Source of the DNA: Okapia johnstoni
Taxonomy: Eukaryota > Chordata > Mammalia > Artiodactyla > Giraffidae
NCBI GenBank assembly: GCA_024291935.2
Contig: CM044314.1
Span: 27,440,001 to 27,504,000 of the forward strand
Reading direction: 5' to 3'
DNA length: 64,000 nt
Shown here piece by piece: positions 22,373 through 32,985 of this stretch. Below the pieces are notes generated by a model. It did no database searches and was not told the DNA's origin. It saw only the letters and a program-made list of their open reading frames with translations. Numbering within the stretch: position 1 is the stretch's first letter; the number at the start of each line of letters is the position of its first letter. Both the position numbers and the translations under genes were made by a program.

Positions 22373-25146
22373 CAGTTCAGTTCAGTTCAGTTGCTCAGTC
22401 ATGTCCGAATCTGTGTGACCCCATGAACCACAGCACGCCAGGCCTCCCTGCCCATCAACAACTCCCTGAGTCCACCCAAACCCATGTCCATCAAGTCGGT
22501 GATGCCATCCAGCCATCTCATCCTCTGTCATCCCCTTCTCCCCCTGCCCTCAATCTTTCCCAGCATCAGGGTCTTTTCCAATGAGTCAGCTCTTCACATC
22601 AGGTGCCCAAAGTATTGGAGTTTCAGCTTCAACATCAGTCCTTCCAATGAATACCCAGGACTGATCTCCTTTAGGATGGACTGGTTGGATCTCCTTGCAG
22701 TCCAAGGGACTCTCAAGAGTCTTCTCCAACACCACAGCTCAAAAGCATCAATTCTTCGGTGCTCAGCTTTCTTTACAGTCCAGTTCTTACATCATACTTG
22801 ACTACTGGAAAAATCATAGCTTTGGCTAGACGGACCCTTGCTGACAAAGTAATGTCTCTGCTTTTTGATGTGCTGTCTAGGTTGGTCATAACTTTTCTTC
22901 CAAGGAGCAAGCGTCTATTAATTTCATGACTGCAGTCACCATCTGCAGTGATTTTGGAGCCCCCCCAAAAGAAGTCTCTCACTGTTTACACTGTTTCCCC
23001 AATCTATTTCCCATGAAATAGATGCATGATGGGACCGGATGCCATGATTTTAGTTTTCTGAATGTTAGGCTTTAAGCCTATTTTTTCACTCACCTCTTTC
23101 ACTTTCATCAAGCAGCTCTTTAGTTCTTCTTTACTTTCGGCCATAAGGGTGGTTGTCATCTGCATATCTGAGGTTATTGATCTTACTCCTGGCAATCTTG
23201 ATTCCAGCTTGTGCTTCATCCAGTCCAGCATTGCTCATGATATCATGATACCCTGCATATAAATTAAATAAGCAGGGTGACAATATACAGCCTTGATGTA
23301 CTCCTTTCCCAGTTTGGAACCAGTCTGTTGTTCCACGTCCAGTTCTAACTAAGTTTCTTGACTTGCATACAGATTTCTCAGGAGGCAAGTCAAGTGGTCT
23401 AGTATTCCCATCTCTTTCAGGATTTCCCACAGTTTGTGGTGATCCACACAGTCAAAGGCTTTGGCGTAGCCAATAAAGCAGAAATAGATGTTTTCTGGAA
23501 CTCTCTTGCTTTTTCAATGATCCAACGGATGTTGGCAATTTGATCTCTGGTTCCTCTGCCTTCTCTAAAACCAACTTGAACATCTGGAAGTTCACAGTTC
23601 ACGTATTGCTGAAGCCTGGCTTGGAGAACTTTGAGCATTATTTTACTAGTGTGTGAGAGGAGTGCAATTGTGTGGTAGTTTGAGAATTCTTTGGCATTGC
23701 CTTTCTTTGGGATTGGAATGAAAACTGACCTTTTCCAGTCCTGTGGCCATTGCTGAGTTTTCCAAATTTGCTGGCATATTGAATGCAGCACTTTCACAGC
23801 ATCATCTTTTAGAATTTGAAATAGCTCAGCTGGAATTCCATCACCTCCACTAGCTTTGTTGTAGGAATGCTTCCTAAGGCCTGCTTGACTTCACATTCCA
23901 GGATGTCTGGCTCTAGGTGAGTGATCGCACCATGGTGATTGTCTGGGTCATGAAGATCTTTTTTGTAAAGTTCTTCTGTGTATTCTTACCACCTCTTCTT
24001 AATATCTTCTGCTTCTGTTAGGTCCAATACTATTTCTGTCCTTTATTGTGTACATCTTTGCATGAAATATTCCCTTGGTATCTCTAGTTTTCTTGAAGAG
24101 ATCTCTAGTCTTTCCCATTCTATTGTTTTTCTCTATTTCTTTGCACTGATCACTGAGGAAGGCTTTCTTATCTTTCCTTGCTATTCTTTGGAACTCTGCA
24201 TTCAAATGGGTATATCTTTCCTCTTCTCCTTTGCCTTTCACTTCTCTTCTTTTGATAGTTGTTTGTAAGGCTTCCTCAGACAGCCATTTTGCCTTTTGGC
24301 ATTTCTTTTTCTTCGGGATGGTCTTGATCACTGCGTCCTGTACAATGTCACGAACCTCTTTCCATAGTTCATCAGGCACTCTGTCTATCAGATCTAATCC
24401 CTTGAATCTATTTGTCAGTTCCACTGTATAATCATATGCAATTCGATTTAGGTCATACCTGAATGGTCTAGTGGTTTTCCCTACTTTCTTCAATTTCAGT
24501 CTGAATTTGGCAATAAGGAATTCATGATCTGAGCCACAGTCAGCTCCCGGTTTTGTTTTTGCTAACTGTATAGAGCTTCTCCATCTTTGGCTGCAAAGAA
24601 TATAATCAATCTGATTTCGGTATTGACCATCTGGTGATGTCCATGTGTAGAGTCTTCTCTTGTGTTGTTGGAAGAGGGTATTTGCTATGACCAGTGCATT
24701 CTCTTGGCAGAACTCTTTTAGCCTTTGCCCTGCTTTATTCTGTATTCCAAGATCAAATTTGCCTGTTACTCCAGGTATCTCTTGACTTCCTACTTTTGCA
24801 TTCCAGTCCCCTATAGTGAAAAGGACATATTTTGGGGTTGTTAGTTCTAGAAGGTCTTGTAGATCTTCATAGAACTGTTCAACTTCAGCTTCTTTGGTGT
24901 TACTGATCGGGGCATAGACTTGAATTACCGTGATATCGAATGGTTTGCCTTGGAAACGAACAGAGATCATTCTGTCATTTTTCAGATTGCATCTAAGTAC
25001 TGCATTTTGGACTCTTTTGTTGACTATGATGGCTACTCCATTTCTTCTAAGGGATTTCTGCCATACAGTAGTAGATATAATGGTCACCTGAGTTAAATTC
25101 ACCCATTCCAGTCCATCTTAGTTCACTGATTCCTAGAATGTCGATG
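22373..25146 (-). mobile_element. BovB LINE, longest copy (about 2.77 kb), 5'-truncated
   Basis: Reading minus, it runs from 25146 in the N-terminal endonuclease, through the linker and RT, to the C-terminal region and the TGAAC-repeat tail at about 22373-22392. The family is about 3.2 kb, so only the first few hundred bases are missing. The endonuclease part is one open frame (25102-23999). The RT part is split by frameshifts into pieces at 23797-23417, 23430-23131, 23231-23004 and 22982-22773. No target-site duplication was found. Confidence 0.97.
23999..25102 (-). pseudogene. BovB endonuclease domain, uninterrupted 367-codon fragment
   Basis: This is an apurinic/apyrimidinic (APE)-type endonuclease, which in an intact BovB nicks target DNA to prime reverse transcription. 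Visible motifs are VYAP (residues 62-65), GDWNAKVG (98-105), YTWTSPDG (152-159), QIDYIL (164-169) and the catalytic SDH (191-193). A basic linker with KKKKCQKAKWLSEEAL follows at about 263-279. The upstream catalytic Asn and Glu motifs are lost to the 5' truncation, and the first open codons are not the true start. The frame ends at a TAA just before the RT region. The lack of stops in a dead copy suggests it is relatively young or lucky; I see no evidence of a host function. Confidence 0.92.
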
Positions 25147-25550
25147 TAAATACTTACACTCAAACTTTTGTAATTTCTGTCTTTTTAACCTCCACTCAAA
25201 ATATTTTTTATAAGGCCAACTTGTCAAACTAGCCAACTGTAGATGCGGCAAAATATAAGATTTTAAAATGTCATTTCATGAGGGTTCAGAATAAAAATTT
25301 AATTAAATATAGAAATGCCTTCAAGAGTCCTCCCACAATGCAATTAATGAATTCAAAATTAATTCTTATTCATCATTTGAGGCTTCATAGGTAATTTATT
25401 CAGTATTTAGTTCCTTGCTTTTGTAAACATGTATTATAGATTCTTCCCATTTTCAACTTTGTTTTCAATGTCAATAACTTGTAGTATTTGTAATTTCAAT
25501 ATATGTAATAGTCAAAATTTTTATTTTCTGTTCTTTAAATATTTTTATTG
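25147..25550. other. Unassigned AT-rich spacer
   Basis: It separates two BovB copies in opposite orientations. No gene or repeat was recognised. Confidence 0.45.
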
Positions 25551-25938
25551 CAAAAGTGGTGTTGGAGAAGACTCTTGAGAGTCCCTTGGACTGCAAGGAG
25601 ATCCAACCAGTACATCCTAAAGGAAACTAGTCCTGAATATTCATTGGAAGGACTGATATTGAAGCTGAAACTCCAATGCTTTGACCAGCTGATGCGAAGA
25701 ACTGACTCATTTGAAAAGACCCTGAAGCCAGGAAAGATTGAAGGTGGGAGGAGAAGGGGATGACAGAGGATGAAATGGTTGGATGGCATCACCGACTCAA
25801 TGGACATGAGTATGAGTAAACTCTAGGAATTGGTGATGGACAGGGAGACCTGGCATGCTGCAGTCTATGGGATTGCAAAGAGTTGGACACGACTGAGCGA
25901 CTGAACTGGACTGAGCAACTGAACTGAACTGAACTGAC
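25551..25938 (+). mobile_element. BovB LINE 3' end, plus strand
   Basis: It starts at 'gtggtgttggagaagactct' (RRLL region of the protein) and ends in ACTGA repeats at about 25915-25938. The C-terminal frame is partly kept (25548-25763: [17 protein letters not shown], then a diverged basic block), then stops. It lies about 400 bp from the previous BovB in the opposite orientation. Confidence 0.95.
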
Positions 25939-25944
25939 TGATGT

Positions 25945-26262
25945 AGTATTATATATAAATCTAAATAAATCTTACATATGTTTTTACATGTATTCACCCA
26001 TGTGACCAACAACCAGAAGAAAATACAGAAATTTTTCATGATTTCAGAGAGTTCCTTCTACACACACAGATGCACAGCAAGACAACACTGTTTGGAAGTT
26101 CTATTACCATAGGTTAGTCTGTTAGTTATGTCTGTCCTTGAATTTCATCTAAACATAATCATACAAAGTGTGCTCTTTCACAGCTAATTTCTTCAGCTCA
26201 ACATAGTGGATTTACACATTCATCCCTGTTATTGCATGTTCTCCCAGTCTCTCAATGGTCTC
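25945..26262 (-). mobile_element. Old L1M 3' region, antisense
   Basis: The order 'tgtattcacccatgtgacca', 'accagaagaaaatacagaaa', 'ttctattaccataggttagt', 'aatcatacaaagtgtgctct' and 'cagctcaacatagtgg' is that of an antisense L1M 3' UTR. It is the same type as the element at 45155-47725. It is cut off at the right by SINE and BovB insertions. Confidence 0.6.
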
Positions 26263-26265
26263 CAT

Positions 26266-26449
26266 GAAAGTGAAAGTCACTCGGTCATGTCTGACTCTTT
26301 GCAACCCCATGGACTATATAGTCCATGGAATTCTCCAGGCCAGAATACATGAGTGGGTAGCCTTTCGCTTCTCTGAGGGATATTCCCAAGCCAGGGATCA
26401 AACCTAGGTCTCCTGCATTGCAGGTGGATTCTTTACCAGCTGAGCCACA
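26266..26449 (-). mobile_element. Bov-tA SINE, minus strand
   Basis: The left end is the BovA 3' part (GAAAGTGAAAGTCACTC). The tRNA-derived head, at the right, ends CAGCTGAGCCACA at about 26449. It abuts the tail of the next BovB with no spacer. Confidence 0.92.
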
Positions 26450-27253
26450 AATTCAGTCCAGCTCAGTCATGTCTGACTCTTTGCGAACGCATGGACTGCA
26501 GCACGCCAGGATTCCTTGTCCATCACCAACTCCAAGAGCTTGCTCAAACTCAAGTCCATTGAGTCGGTGATGCCATCCAACCATCTCATCCTCTTTCATC
26601 CCCTTCTCCTCCTGCCTTCAAATCTTTCCCAGCACCAGGGTCTTTTCAAATGAGTCAGCTCTTCGCATCAGGTCACCAAAATATTGGAGTTCCAGCTTCA
26701 GCATCAATCCTTCCAATGAATATTTAGGACTGATTTCCTTTAGGATGGACTGGTTGGATCTCCTTGCAGTCTAAGGGACTCTCAAGAGTCTTCTCCAACA
26801 CCACAGTTCAAAAGCATTATTTCTTCAGCACTCAGCTTTCTTTACAGTCCAGTTCTTACATCCATACGTGACTACTGGAAAAACCATAGCTTTGACTAGA
26901 CAGACATTTGTTGCCAAAGTAATGTCTCTGCTTTTTGATATGCTGTCTGGGTTGGTCGTAACTTTTCTTCCAAGGAGCAAGCATCTTGTAATTTCATGGT
27001 TGCAGTCACCATCTGCAGTGATTTTGGAGCCCAAGAAAATAAAGTCTGTCACTATTTCCATTGTTTCCCCATCTTTTGTCATGAAGTGATGGGACTGGAT
27101 TCCATGATCTTAGTTTTGTGAATGTTGAGTTTTAAGCCAGGTTTTTCACTTTCCTCTTTCAGTTTCATCAGGAGTCTCTTCGGTTCCTCTTCACTTTCTG
27201 CCATAAGGGTATTATCATCTGCACATCTGAGGGTATTGATATTTCTCCCAGCG
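26450..27253 (-). mobile_element. BovB LINE, 5'-truncated
   Basis: On the minus strand it begins within RT at AGRNINTLRCADDN, where the catalytic motif is CADD instead of YADD (about 27201-27212), and continues to the tail near 26450. The frame is broken into 27369-27079 (which starts in flanking SINE sequence) and 27082-26825. It sits between two Bov-tA SINEs in the same orientation. Confidence 0.95.
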
Positions 27254-27312
27254 GGTAAATGTTGACAAACATTTTTGGAAGTTGCATATTCATTATTAAC
27301 TTTCTTGAGAAA

Positions 27313-27494
27313 TGGAAAGTCACTCATTTGTGTCTGACTCTTTGCGACCCCGTGGACTACACCATGCATGGAATTGTCCAGGCCAGAATGCTAGGTAGTC
27401 TTTCCCTTCTCCAGGGGATCTTCCCAACTCAGGGATTGAACCCAGGTCTCCCACCTTGCTGGCAGATTCTTTACCAGCTGAGACACAAGGGAAT
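27313..27494 (-). mobile_element. Bov-tA SINE, minus strand
   Basis: BovA body at the left ('tggaaagtcactcatttgtg'), tRNA-derived head at the right ending 'gagacacaagggaattc'. Several deletions shorten the middle. Confidence 0.9.
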
Positions 27495-28735
27495 TCATAC
27501 TTAATGTTTCATTAAATGCAAACTTTTTTTAGGACAAAACTGCTGAAGAAGTTGATTATAAATAAAATTTTAAATGTTACCAAACAAGAAAGTAAATAGT
27601 TATAGATTTATACCATATGATAAATAACAATAAATATAGTAACTGCTTTCAGGTTCGGCAGAACTGCTCCATCTACTTTTCCTGTGTATGCATAATATAC
27701 TACTGATGGTTTTCCTCATTTCCCATGGATCCCAACAACTGGAAGCCCAGTGGCTTCATGTACCTTGTGGCTGAGCCATGACACAACTGGATGGCACTTG
27801 AGCAGCTGACAGTGCAGCAGCAGCGAATGGACTCTCCGCTTGCTCTTGAAATCAGAAGGAATCAGCCCCTGGTTCCTGAGCACCTTAAGCATTATCCATG
27901 GGAGTCCTGCATGCTTTCCCTGAAATATGAGGTGGAGGCCTACCAAACCCATATTATTTTAATGCAAACATTAATAACATTTCCTCATTAAACAATGAAT
28001 ATCTGGGACCAATGTTAATCCATATAGGACCCCAGGACAACAGGCTTAAATTGGGACTACCAAGACTGGAAGGAATTGTGTCCACCCTGCATAAGGCAGA
28101 AGGTAGAACAAAGAAACACGTCCTCTCCCATTTTACCTAGAAATGGGAAGATAAGCAAAATTGTCCCTTTCTATGGATATCTTAGCATAACATCACTCCC
28201 TTTGTTATATTCAAATTTTAATTCCAGGAAATATTGCATTCTCTCAAGGATTTTGGTATTTTGTAAAACAGATCCCAATAATTAACTACAAATACTGTGA
28301 CTTGAACTCTCATTTTCATCTTCTGTTTCTCTCTCCCCAAAATTTGAGCCAGTAATACTACAGAAAGCAATTCATGTTATAATGGCCGTAATACCAAGAA
28401 AGAGACAATCCTGTCCCCAAAGATAATAGAAATAGAACTAATTTAGAATCCAGGAAAAACTGGAAGGTAAGGTTCTTCCTGAAAGTTCATCAGCACATGT
28501 GTTTTACTTACACTGTAGAAAAAGGGACAGTAGCAAGTGGAGAGCTAGTGGAGTGAATTTCACTGTAGCACAAGAGAACATAAAAAAAAAAAAAAACCTT
28601 TTCCTGGAAATGCATCTTAATTTGTAACTCCTACTTTGAAGTACGGCCCACTTAAGATTGTCAGGCTGCTTTGATTGATGAGTTTTCATGGGTGGGGCCA
28701 GGTTGACCTATCCGACTTCTTATTTTTTGCATCCC
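27495..28735. other. Unassigned sequence
   Basis: No repeat was recognised. The plus-strand frame 27791-27991 (66 codons) has an amino-acid make-up that looks protein-like (LEQLTVQQQ, LVPEHLKHYPWE) but I cannot place it in a family. 28581-28596 is an A run. Confidence 0.4.
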
Positions 28736-28736
28736 A

Positions 28737-29005
28737 AGGACTGATGATGAAGCTGAAACTCCAATACTTTGGCCATATTGACGCGAAGAGCTGACTCATT
28801 TGAAAAGACCCTGATGCTGGGAAAGATTGAGGGCGGGAGGAGAAGGGGATGACAGAGGATGAGATGGTTGGATGGCATCACTGATTCTGTGGACATGAGT
28901 TTGGGTAAACTCCGGGAGTTGGTGATGGACAGGGAGGCCTGGCGTGCTGTGGTTCATGGGGTTTCAAAGAGTCACACACGACTGAGCAACTGAACTGGAC
29001 TGAAG
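28737..29005 (+). mobile_element. BovB LINE, extreme 3' end
   Basis: It starts at 'aaggactgatgatgaagctg' and ends 'gactgagcaactgaactgga'. It covers only the last 75 or so codons and the short tail. AAGGACT at 28736-28742 and 29003-29009 could be a target-site duplication, but the family itself has AAGGACT at this point, so this is ambiguous. Confidence 0.93.
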
Positions 29006-29134
29006 GACTATCTGTGTTTTTTGCCTTAAATGATACACATGCAGATAATTCTAAACTACAGACTGACCCACATCACCCCTGTGCTTTTCAGTAGCTCTGT
29101 ATTGGTTACAGAAAAAAAAAAAAAAATTTGAACC
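29006..29134. other. Unassigned spacer with A-run
   Basis: It holds an A-rich tract at about 29110-29126. Nothing else is recognised. Confidence 0.4.
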
Positions 29135-29585
29135 TCCTAGACTGGTTCTTCAGAAGGAAGCCCCTCCCAGCTTTACAAACTCCTCAGCTCCCTGAGTGTC
29201 TCCCACACACCTAAGTGCTTCACACACCCTCTCCCTCCCTTGACCTGCCCATCCTTATTTGTGTCCACAAGGCTAACTCCTTCCTGACCTTTAAGATTCA
29301 GGCCATGCCTTATTTCATCTTAAAACACAGCTTTCAGTGCCTCTTGTCCATCCCCATCTCCTCTGCAGGTCCTCCCTGTGCCCCAGCCTGCTTGCTGTGC
29401 ACCTCTGTTCACAGTTCTCTGCACACAAACTTCTACTAGGTGACTTCTTGCCTGTCACCCTTGGATGGGGAGCCTCTTGAGGGCTGGCCACCACGACTGT
29501 ATCCTTGGAACCAAACATGAGCCCGGCTCAAAGTGAAAACACTCAGGAAACATTTGGTGGATGAAAGAATTTTAATCATGGCTTT
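29135..29585 (+). mobile_element. L2 LINE 3' relic
   Basis: The block order matches L2: 'cctttaagattcaggccatg' near 29289, a pyrimidine-rich stretch, 'gggagcctcttgagggctgg' near 29468, and the terminal 'caggaaacatttggtggatg' followed by 'aaagaa'. It is ancient and immobile. Confidence 0.65.
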
Positions 29586-31765
29586 TAACTGGCTTTGGTT
29601 GTTTTAAAGCTCAAAGAACTGAATTTATTTGATTACAAGAATCACCTCTTATTTAACTGTCTGGGTCAGATTTTATTCAAGGCCTGAAGCTGTATCAGCT
29701 AACATATTTCCTAGCTGACACTATGGTCTGATAGTGTCCAGGCCTCTCATCAATCACTATTGTCCAGTTACTAAGGGATCACCACCTCCAGATACCTTCT
29801 ATTCTTGTGCCTTCAAATGTGCCTAAACAGAGCTTCTTAGGGAGCAGGGGCAAGGGAAATTTTCTTCCTTTTTCAGCAGACCTTTCTGAGCTTCTGTATA
29901 TTATTGTAACAAGAGACTCTGAGAGATGAGACCACAAACCAGAAGTTACACCCTTTTGGTCTGAAAGGTTTGGACAGACACTAGTGTTTCTGGAAGACAA
30001 AGAGAATCCGCAAACATGAGAATGTGGGAACGGACGTTTGCACGCAAAAGAAGGCACGTTCTGAAAGCACATTTGCAGACCATGGTGTAAAGTCATTTCA
30101 AACTTACCAATAAAAATATACATCAGATACAGGGCTTTGACTGCAGTAAGGGACTCGGAAGAAGGTTAGAAGATTCATACTTCCATGGATAAGCAGAAAA
30201 AAACATAGAAACAAAACTCCAATCATCAGTTTCCCTATATATCATATTCTGGTAAAATTCCCACCTCTCAAGAGGAAACCTCTGTGACCACATAAGAAAA
30301 AACGTTTTTAATTTCATTCCAGTTTTTAAACGAGTCTAAACTAAAACAAAGATTTTATGACTCTCTCAGTCTGCCATGCGGATTTCCGCCTCTGACAAAT
30401 GCCAGGAATCCTTGTGGCTACTTTAGATGTTCAAACCATTTACTAAGAAGAAAGAGAGAGCGCTATGTTGGAACCCAGGCTCCAGAAAGGTAAGTGAGGC
30501 CACCACTCTGGACACTAGCCAAAGGAAGACTTCTTGGCAACCAAGTGGGCAGCTTCAAGAATTTCACAATTGTTTAAACTCTCCTGTGCAGTTTAAGAAA
30601 AGTGTTTTGGATGGCAAGAAGGTGCCATAGAGCTGCAAATACAGATGGAAGTATTTTCTCCAGATAGCTGTATTATGCTGAAAATGAAAACTAAAACCCA
30701 ACAAAATGGTGCCATTATCCACCAGAGGCTTAGAGAGGAGCCAATCCTGTTCTGACGATTATCAGGCCATTGGATAAGAGGAAGGAGAAGAATGAACCAA
30801 ACCAAACATTTTGGAGAAAAGAAGCTTATTAATGTCTAATTGAACAGTATCAGAATTGTGGTGGAAGAAAAAAGTGTTTACTCTGCATCAGATACAATTG
30901 TCTTTAAACCAAGTAGTGATTGGATGCTGAGAAACTTATATCCTCTGGACATTGGTGAGTCAAAGTTTGAATAAGCTTGATTGCCCTTGGATGAAGATAT
31001 AAAAGGGGAGGAAAAGAAGTAAGACCATGTGATTAGCTGCCAGCTAACTGGAGGAAACACTTATCAGTAACAGAGGCCATTCAGCTATCCAGACACAGTT
31101 ACTGGAAGTCTGTTCCCAGGGCTTAGTACAGTGCCTGAAACACATACCCACACAATAAACATTTCATCTGGTTAAAAGTAAGGCAGAGTTTTAAAATGTA
31201 TGTATAATCTGGGGCAAGCCAAATAAGGGGTGTACCTGGGTTAATACTATTGTATTAATGTCTTATCTCTTGGTTTTGACAATGTGCTAAGGTTATGTAG
31301 GATATTATCACTAGAGGAAGTACAGGAACTCTCTGTACTATTTTTGGCAACTTCTTGTGAGTTGTAGGCTAATTCAAAATAAGCATTTACAATCTGAAAA
31401 AAAGAGGAAAGTGTAAGATACATTCTTACATTGCCACATGTTGAGGATGACTGAGGTTCCGTCAGCCGGGGCCCCAGCATACCCAAGTGAGGGAGGACTA
31501 GGCCACTGATTAGCTGACCAGCCCAGGACCATCATGTGAGCAATTGCCACTACACGTTTGGGTATGTTTGTTATCACTGTGTAATCTCCCCAAACAAATA
31601 CAGTCCCTCACTTTCTTCTCCTAGGAGTCCATGATGGAGTGCCATTAAGTAGTTTGAAAACCACCCTAATAAAACTATCAGAGACCTAAAAGATCAGATG
31701 GAAAAAGGCCAAACTTGCAGATGAGTTAAGCTTGTAAAAAACACTGAAGGCAATTTAAACATCTA
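29586..31765. other. Unassigned sequence
   Basis: No gene is supported. The open frames 29779-30123 (minus) and 30427-30630 (plus) have no recognisable motif. A faint old-repeat trace ('cccagggcttagtacagtgc') lies at about 31116. The rest is featureless. Confidence 0.4.
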
Positions 31766-31905
31766 TCTTTATACATGAAACCCAATGTTCATAGCAGCAC
31801 TATTTCAGTAGCTAACATGTGGAAACAACCTAAATGTTCATCAACAGATGAATGGATGATGATGAGATATATATTAACATATATAATACATGTATATATA
31901 TATAA

Positions 31906-32000
31906 AATTTGCTTTACACCAAGTCATGTCCAACTCTTTCCAACCCAATGGACTGCAGCATGCCAGCTTCCCTGTCGCAGTATACTTGCCATGAGAACCC
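31906..32000 (-). mobile_element. BovA/BovB 3'-end fragment
   Basis: 'aagtcatgtccaactctttc' to 'gactgcagcatgccagcttc', then a degraded remainder. Too short to say whether it is SINE or LINE tail. Confidence 0.6.
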
Positions 32001-32072
32001 TATGAATTGTATAAAAATATACATATAATACATATATATAATACACATGTGCATGTGCGTGTGTTTATGTGT

Positions 32073-32274
32073 TAGCTGCTCAGTTGTGTCTGATTCTTTG
32101 TGACCCCATGGGCCATAGCCCACCAGGCTCCTCTGTCCGTGGAATTCTCCAGGAAAGAATATTGGAGTGGGTAGCCATTCCCTTCTCCAGGGGATCTTCC
32201 TGATCCAGGGATTGAATCCAGATCTCCGGCACCGCAGGTGGATTCTTTACCATATGAGCTACCAGAAAAGCCCC
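32073..32274 (-). mobile_element. Bov-tA SINE, minus strand
   Basis: BovA body on the left ('tagctgctcagttgtgtctg'), tRNA-derived head on the right (ending 'gagctaccagaaaagcccc'). TATATA sequence on both sides may be its target-site duplication, but it is low complexity. Confidence 0.93.
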
Positions 32275-32432
32275 ATATATATACATACATACAGTGGAAT
32301 ACTACCCAGCCATAAAAAGAATGAAATAATGGCATTTGCAGCAACATGGACGGACCTATAGATTATTAACATCATAGTAAGTGAAGTAAGTTGAACAGAG
32401 AAAGACAATTATCATATCACTTATATGTGGAA

Positions 32433-32978
32433 TCTTTGGGATTGGAATGAAAACTGACTTTTCCAGTCCTGTGGCCACTGCTGAGTTTTCCAAATTTGCT
32501 GGCATATTGAATGCAGCACTTTCACAGCATCATCTTTTAGAATTTGAATTAGCTCAACTGGAATTCCATCACCTCCACTAGCTTTGTTGTAAGGATGCTT
32601 TCTAAGGCCTGCTTGACTTCGCATTCCGGATGTCTGGCTCCAGGTGAGTGATCACACCATGGTAATTATCTGGGTCATGAAGATCTTTTTTGTATAGTTC
32701 TTCTGTGTATCCTTGTCACCTCTTCTTAATCTCTTCTGATTCTGTTAGGTCCATACCATTTGTCCTTTATTGTATGAAATGTTTGCATGAAACGTTCCCT
32801 TGGTATCTCTAATTTTCTTGAAGAGATCTCTAGTTTTTCCCATTCTATATCTTCCTCTGTTTCTTTGCATCGATCACTGAGGAAGGCTTTCTTATCTCTC
32901 CTTGCTATTCTTTGGAACTCTGCATTCATATGGGTATATCTTTCCTTCTCTCCTTTGCCTTTAGCTTCTCTTTTTCTT
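32433..32978 (-). mobile_element. BovB internal segment, inverted relative to its neighbour
   Basis: The minus strand encodes the linker and N-terminal RT: HLNAEFQRIARRDKKAFLSD, the KLEISSRKLEIPRE region, NKASGGDGIPVELIQIL and CQQIWKTQQWPQDWK. The segment ends at the PIPKK region, with its 3' side facing left. It is joined head-to-head to the plus-strand BovB at 32986, and a stretch of about 53 bases (32433-32485) recurs inverted at 32986-33038. Frames at 32929-32726 and 32624-32421 are broken. Confidence 0.93.
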
Positions 32979-32985
32979 TTTAGTA

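Larger units (their letters stand above)
31766..32432 (+). mobile_element. Ruminant/artiodactyl L1 3' region, interrupted
   Basis: 31766-31900 ('cccaatgttcatagcagcac', then 'ggaaacaacctaaatgttca') and 32285-32432 ('acagtggaatactacccagc', then 'gcatttgcagcaacatgg') are consecutive parts of an L1 3' end of the same type as 44018-44672. Between them lie BovA/Bov-tA SINE sequence and TA repeats. The remaining 3' UTR and poly(A) are not found; a BovB begins at 32433. Confidence 0.8.

Noticed and set aside
23978..24268. Open frames on the plus strand across the large BovB (also 22484-22801, 24231-24431, 51175-51744, 51969-52334, 58551-58895)
   Set aside because: These are antisense shadows of the BovB frame, recurring in every minus-strand BovB copy.
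28736..29009. AAGGACT as a target-site duplication of the BovB at 28737
   Set aside because: The left copy is part of the BovB consensus itself, so it cannot be told from element sequence.
30489..30497. Perfect 5' splice-site sequence (AAGGTAAGT)
   Set aside because: A single isolated donor with no supporting exon frame or acceptor is expected by chance in 64 kb.
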